DNA of 25,413 nt from a virus: positions 1 through 25,413 of IMG/VR virus record IMGVR_UViG_3300024346_000460. One strand, 5' to 3'. The position numbers and the translations under genes are program-made. Every line of letters begins with the position of its first letter. Position 1 is the first letter of the stretch. Positions 23,597 to 25,413 of the stretch are shown here, one piece after another. Under the pieces are notes generated by a model that saw nothing but the letters and a program-made list of their open reading frames with translations, had not been told where the DNA came from and made no database searches.

Positions 23597-25279
23597 ATGG
23601 CATTTCAACTGTCACCAGGTGTAAATGTATCTGAATATGACCTTACTACTATTGTTCCATCAGTTGGAACAACAGAAGGTGCTATTGCAGGACAATTTAA
23701 TTGGGGCCCAGCTAACACTATCGTAACAATTTCAAACGAAATTGAGTTGGCCGATCGTTTTGGTAAACCCGACTCTACTAACTTCGCAACATGGTTTACT
23801 GCCGCAAACTTCTTATCTTATGCTAGAAATCTTAAGGTTGTACGCTCAGCCAGTTCATCTGATAAAAACGCAAACGATGGATCAGGAATTTTAATTGAAA
23901 ATCAAGATGATTATAACTATGATTATCTAACTGCTGTGTCTTCCACTGGTACTAGTAGAGTGGCCGCTCGTTATCCTGGCGATAAGGGCAATGGTTTAGA
24001 AATTTCTATGTTCACAGAATCAGGAAATAATGCTGCCTGGGCACTATGGGCATATAAGAATCAGTTTGATTCTGTTCCTTCAACTTCTAATTATGCTAGT
24101 GGTCGCGGCACAGCAAATGATGAGATCCATATCATTGTCATCGATCAAAAAGGTAAGTTTACAGGAACTCCAAACACAATACTTGAAAAATTTGCATATG
24201 TTTCAAAAGCGTCGGATGCAAAAACTGATGACGGATCATCAAGCTACTATGTAAATGTAATTAATGATCGTTCTAAATATTTCTATGTTATGGGACATGC
24301 TGCCAATTCAAATTGGGGTATTTCTACAGCATCTGGTTTAACTTTTAATAACAATGTTGCTGTTTCTCTTGTACTTGCTAATGGTGTATCTTCTACTGTA
24401 ACAAACAGCGATTTAATTAACGGTTATGATAAATTTAAAAATGCTGAAGAAGTTGATATTTCGTTAATTATGGCTGGCGCTGCACATCAAACAGTCGCAG
24501 AACATATTATAGATAATATTGCAGAATCTCGTAAAGATTGCGTAGCATTTATTTCTCCGCCATCAGCTAATGCTATAAACAACCAAGGCGAAGAAGTAAC
24601 AGATATAACTGCATATAGAGATGAAATAACATCATCTTCATATGCTGTAATGGACTCAGGTTGGAAATATCAATTTGACAAGTACAACAATGTATATCGT
24701 TGGGTACCACTAAACGGCGATATTGCTGGCCTATGTGTAAGAACAGACTTTGAGCGTGATCCATGGTACTCACCAGCTGGATTCAATCGTGGCCAGATCA
24801 AGAATGTTGTCAAGCTTTCTTGGAATCCAAACAAGACTGCAAGAGATGAGCTATACAAGAAAGGTGTTAATCCAGTTGTAACATTCCCTGGCGAAGGTAC
24901 AGTTCTATATGGTGATAAAACACTTCTTGCTCGTCCATCAGCATTTGATCGTATCAATGTTCGTAGATTGTTTATTGTCCTTGAGAAGGCAATTGCAAGA
25001 GCGGCTAAGTATTCACTATTCGAATTCAATGACGAATTTACACGCGCTCAGTTCATTTCGCTTGTAGAACCATATCTTCGTGATGTACAAGGTCGTCGTG
25101 GTATTTACCAATACCGTGTAGTTTGCGATCAAACCAATAACACTCCAGAAGTTATTGACCGCAACGAATTTATTGGTGATATCTACATCAAGCCTGCTAG
25201 AAGCATCAACTTTATTCAGCTTAACTTTGTTGCTGTTAGAACTGGTGTTGCCTTTGATGAAATCGTTGGTAAGTTTTAA
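23597..25279 (+). CDS. gp18: Tail sheath protein gp18
   Basis: 560 residues (T4 gp18 is 659). The start MAFQLSPGVNVSEYDLTTIV is the classic gp18 opening, with GAIAGQFNWGPANTIV next. The C-terminal domain is conserved: RNQGQIKNV-like text, SWNPNKTARDELYKKGVNPV, VLYGDKTLLARPSAFDRINV, RRLFIVLEKAIARAAKYSLF, DVQGRRGIYQYRVVCDQTNN, VIDRNEFIGDIYIKPARSIN and FIQLNFVAVRTGVAFDEIVG. This is the contractile sheath subunit that surrounds the tail tube and shortens at infection. The middle domain (residues about 110-280) is variable in the family and forms the sheath surface. It has the best ribosome binding site in the window. Confidence 0.96.
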   Translation: MAFQLSPGVNVSEYDLTTIVPSVGTTEGAIAGQFNWGPANTIVTISNEIELADRFGKPDSTNFATWFTAANFLSYARNLKVVRSASSSDKNANDGSGILIENQDDYNYDYLTAVSSTGTSRVAARYPGDKGNGLEISMFTESGNNAAWALWAYKNQFDSVPSTSNYASGRGTANDEIHIIVIDQKGKFTGTPNTILEKFAYVSKASDAKTDDGSSSYYVNVINDRSKYFYVMGHAANSNWGISTASGLTFNNNVAVSLVLANGVSSTVTNSDLINGYDKFKNAEEVDISLIMAGAAHQTVAEHIIDNIAESRKDCVAFISPPSANAINNQGEEVTDITAYRDEITSSSYAVMDSGWKYQFDKYNNVYRWVPLNGDIAGLCVRTDFERDPWYSPAGFNRGQIKNVVKLSWNPNKTARDELYKKGVNPVVTFPGEGTVLYGDKTLLARPSAFDRINVRRLFIVLEKAIARAAKYSLFEFNDEFTRAQFISLVEPYLRDVQGRRGIYQYRVVCDQTNNTPEVIDRNEFIGDIYIKPARSINFIQLNFVAVRTGVAFDEIVGKF

Positions 25280-25292
25280 TTAATAAAATGAA

Positions 25293-25300
25293 CATAAATA
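25293..25300 (+). promoter_or_regulatory. Late promoter motif ahead of tail tube gene
   Basis: CATAAATA matches NATAAATA in the 39-bp gap between gp18 and gp19. It lies 19 bases ahead of the start codon, and a gaggag ribosome binding site (25307-25312) follows. Spacing and position fit a separate late transcript for the tube protein. Confidence 0.6.
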
Positions 25301-25318
25301 GATTCAGAGGAGAATAAA

Positions 25319-25413
25319 ATGGCAGAGTTTAACGTAGCTAACTTTAGATCACAAATGGTAGGAGATGGTGCAAGACCAAACTTGTTTGCTTGCACCATTC
25401 CAGACTTAACAGT
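25319..25413 (+). CDS. gp19: Tail tube protein gp19, 5' end only
   Basis: The first 31 codons plus two bases are in the window, and the gene runs off the end. The start MAEFNVANFRSQMVGDGARP followed by NLFACTIPDL matches the opening of marine T4-like gp19. gp19 polymerises into the inner tail tube within the gp18 sheath. The order gp18-gp19 is as in T4. The ATG is preceded by a clear gaggag site at a good distance. Confidence 0.9.
   Translation, partial: MAEFNVANFRSQMVGDGARPNLFACTIPDLT

Overview
The window is a gene-dense, AT-rich stretch in which all 22 genes read on the + strand with almost no intergenic space. It is part of the late structural region of a T4-like contractile-tailed phage (Caudoviricetes). 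The gene set and sequence signatures (DUF4815-type protein, fibres with 'VIQIKRS' and 'TIQLKKS' starts, the RVSNPESLIDADFEYGLQP structural protein, gp13-gp19 order) resemble marine myoviruses of cyanobacteria or of SAR11 and other marine bacteria. The host cannot be fixed from this sequence. I see no tRNA, integrase, insertion sequence, CRISPR or metabolic gene.

Region 1 (1-4290) is the 3' end of one giant virion protein. A normal marine T4-like structural protein is interrupted by a proline-rich tract of about 95 residues, followed by a complete intein-like Hint domain.

Region 2 (4295-18782) is an adhesion and tail-fibre island. It has three paralogous fibre proteins built from a degenerate 19-residue 'ATIAGANTAVGAGANAFAS' repeat (4515, 7907, 10404). 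Small coiled-coil genes precede two of them, and each carries a strong hairpin near its 5' end. The island also has two glycine-rich adhesin-like proteins (6161, 15954), a 972-residue structural protein with repeated small beta domains, several small head or cap-like proteins, a MAM/lectin-like protein and a tail-fibre-assembly-chaperone-like protein. In T4 the corresponding place upstream of gene 13 holds baseplate, short-fibre and fibritin genes.

Region 3 (18810-25413) is the conserved T4 core in T4 order: neck gp13 and gp14, tail completion gp15, small and large terminase gp16 and gp17, tail sheath gp18 and the start of tail tube gp19. Matches to the T4-type late promoter (TATAAATA or NATAAATA) lie ahead of 7321, gp13, gp18 (one mismatch) and gp19, so these are probably late transcription units read by the host polymerase with a phage late sigma factor. 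Several start/stop overlaps (TAATG, ATGA, GTGA) suggest translational coupling.

Together the genes package DNA into the head (gp16/gp17), close the head and join the tail (gp13/14/15), build the contractile tail (gp18/19) and furnish the host-recognition apparatus (regions 1 and 2). Functional names come from family recognition by eye; no database search was run.
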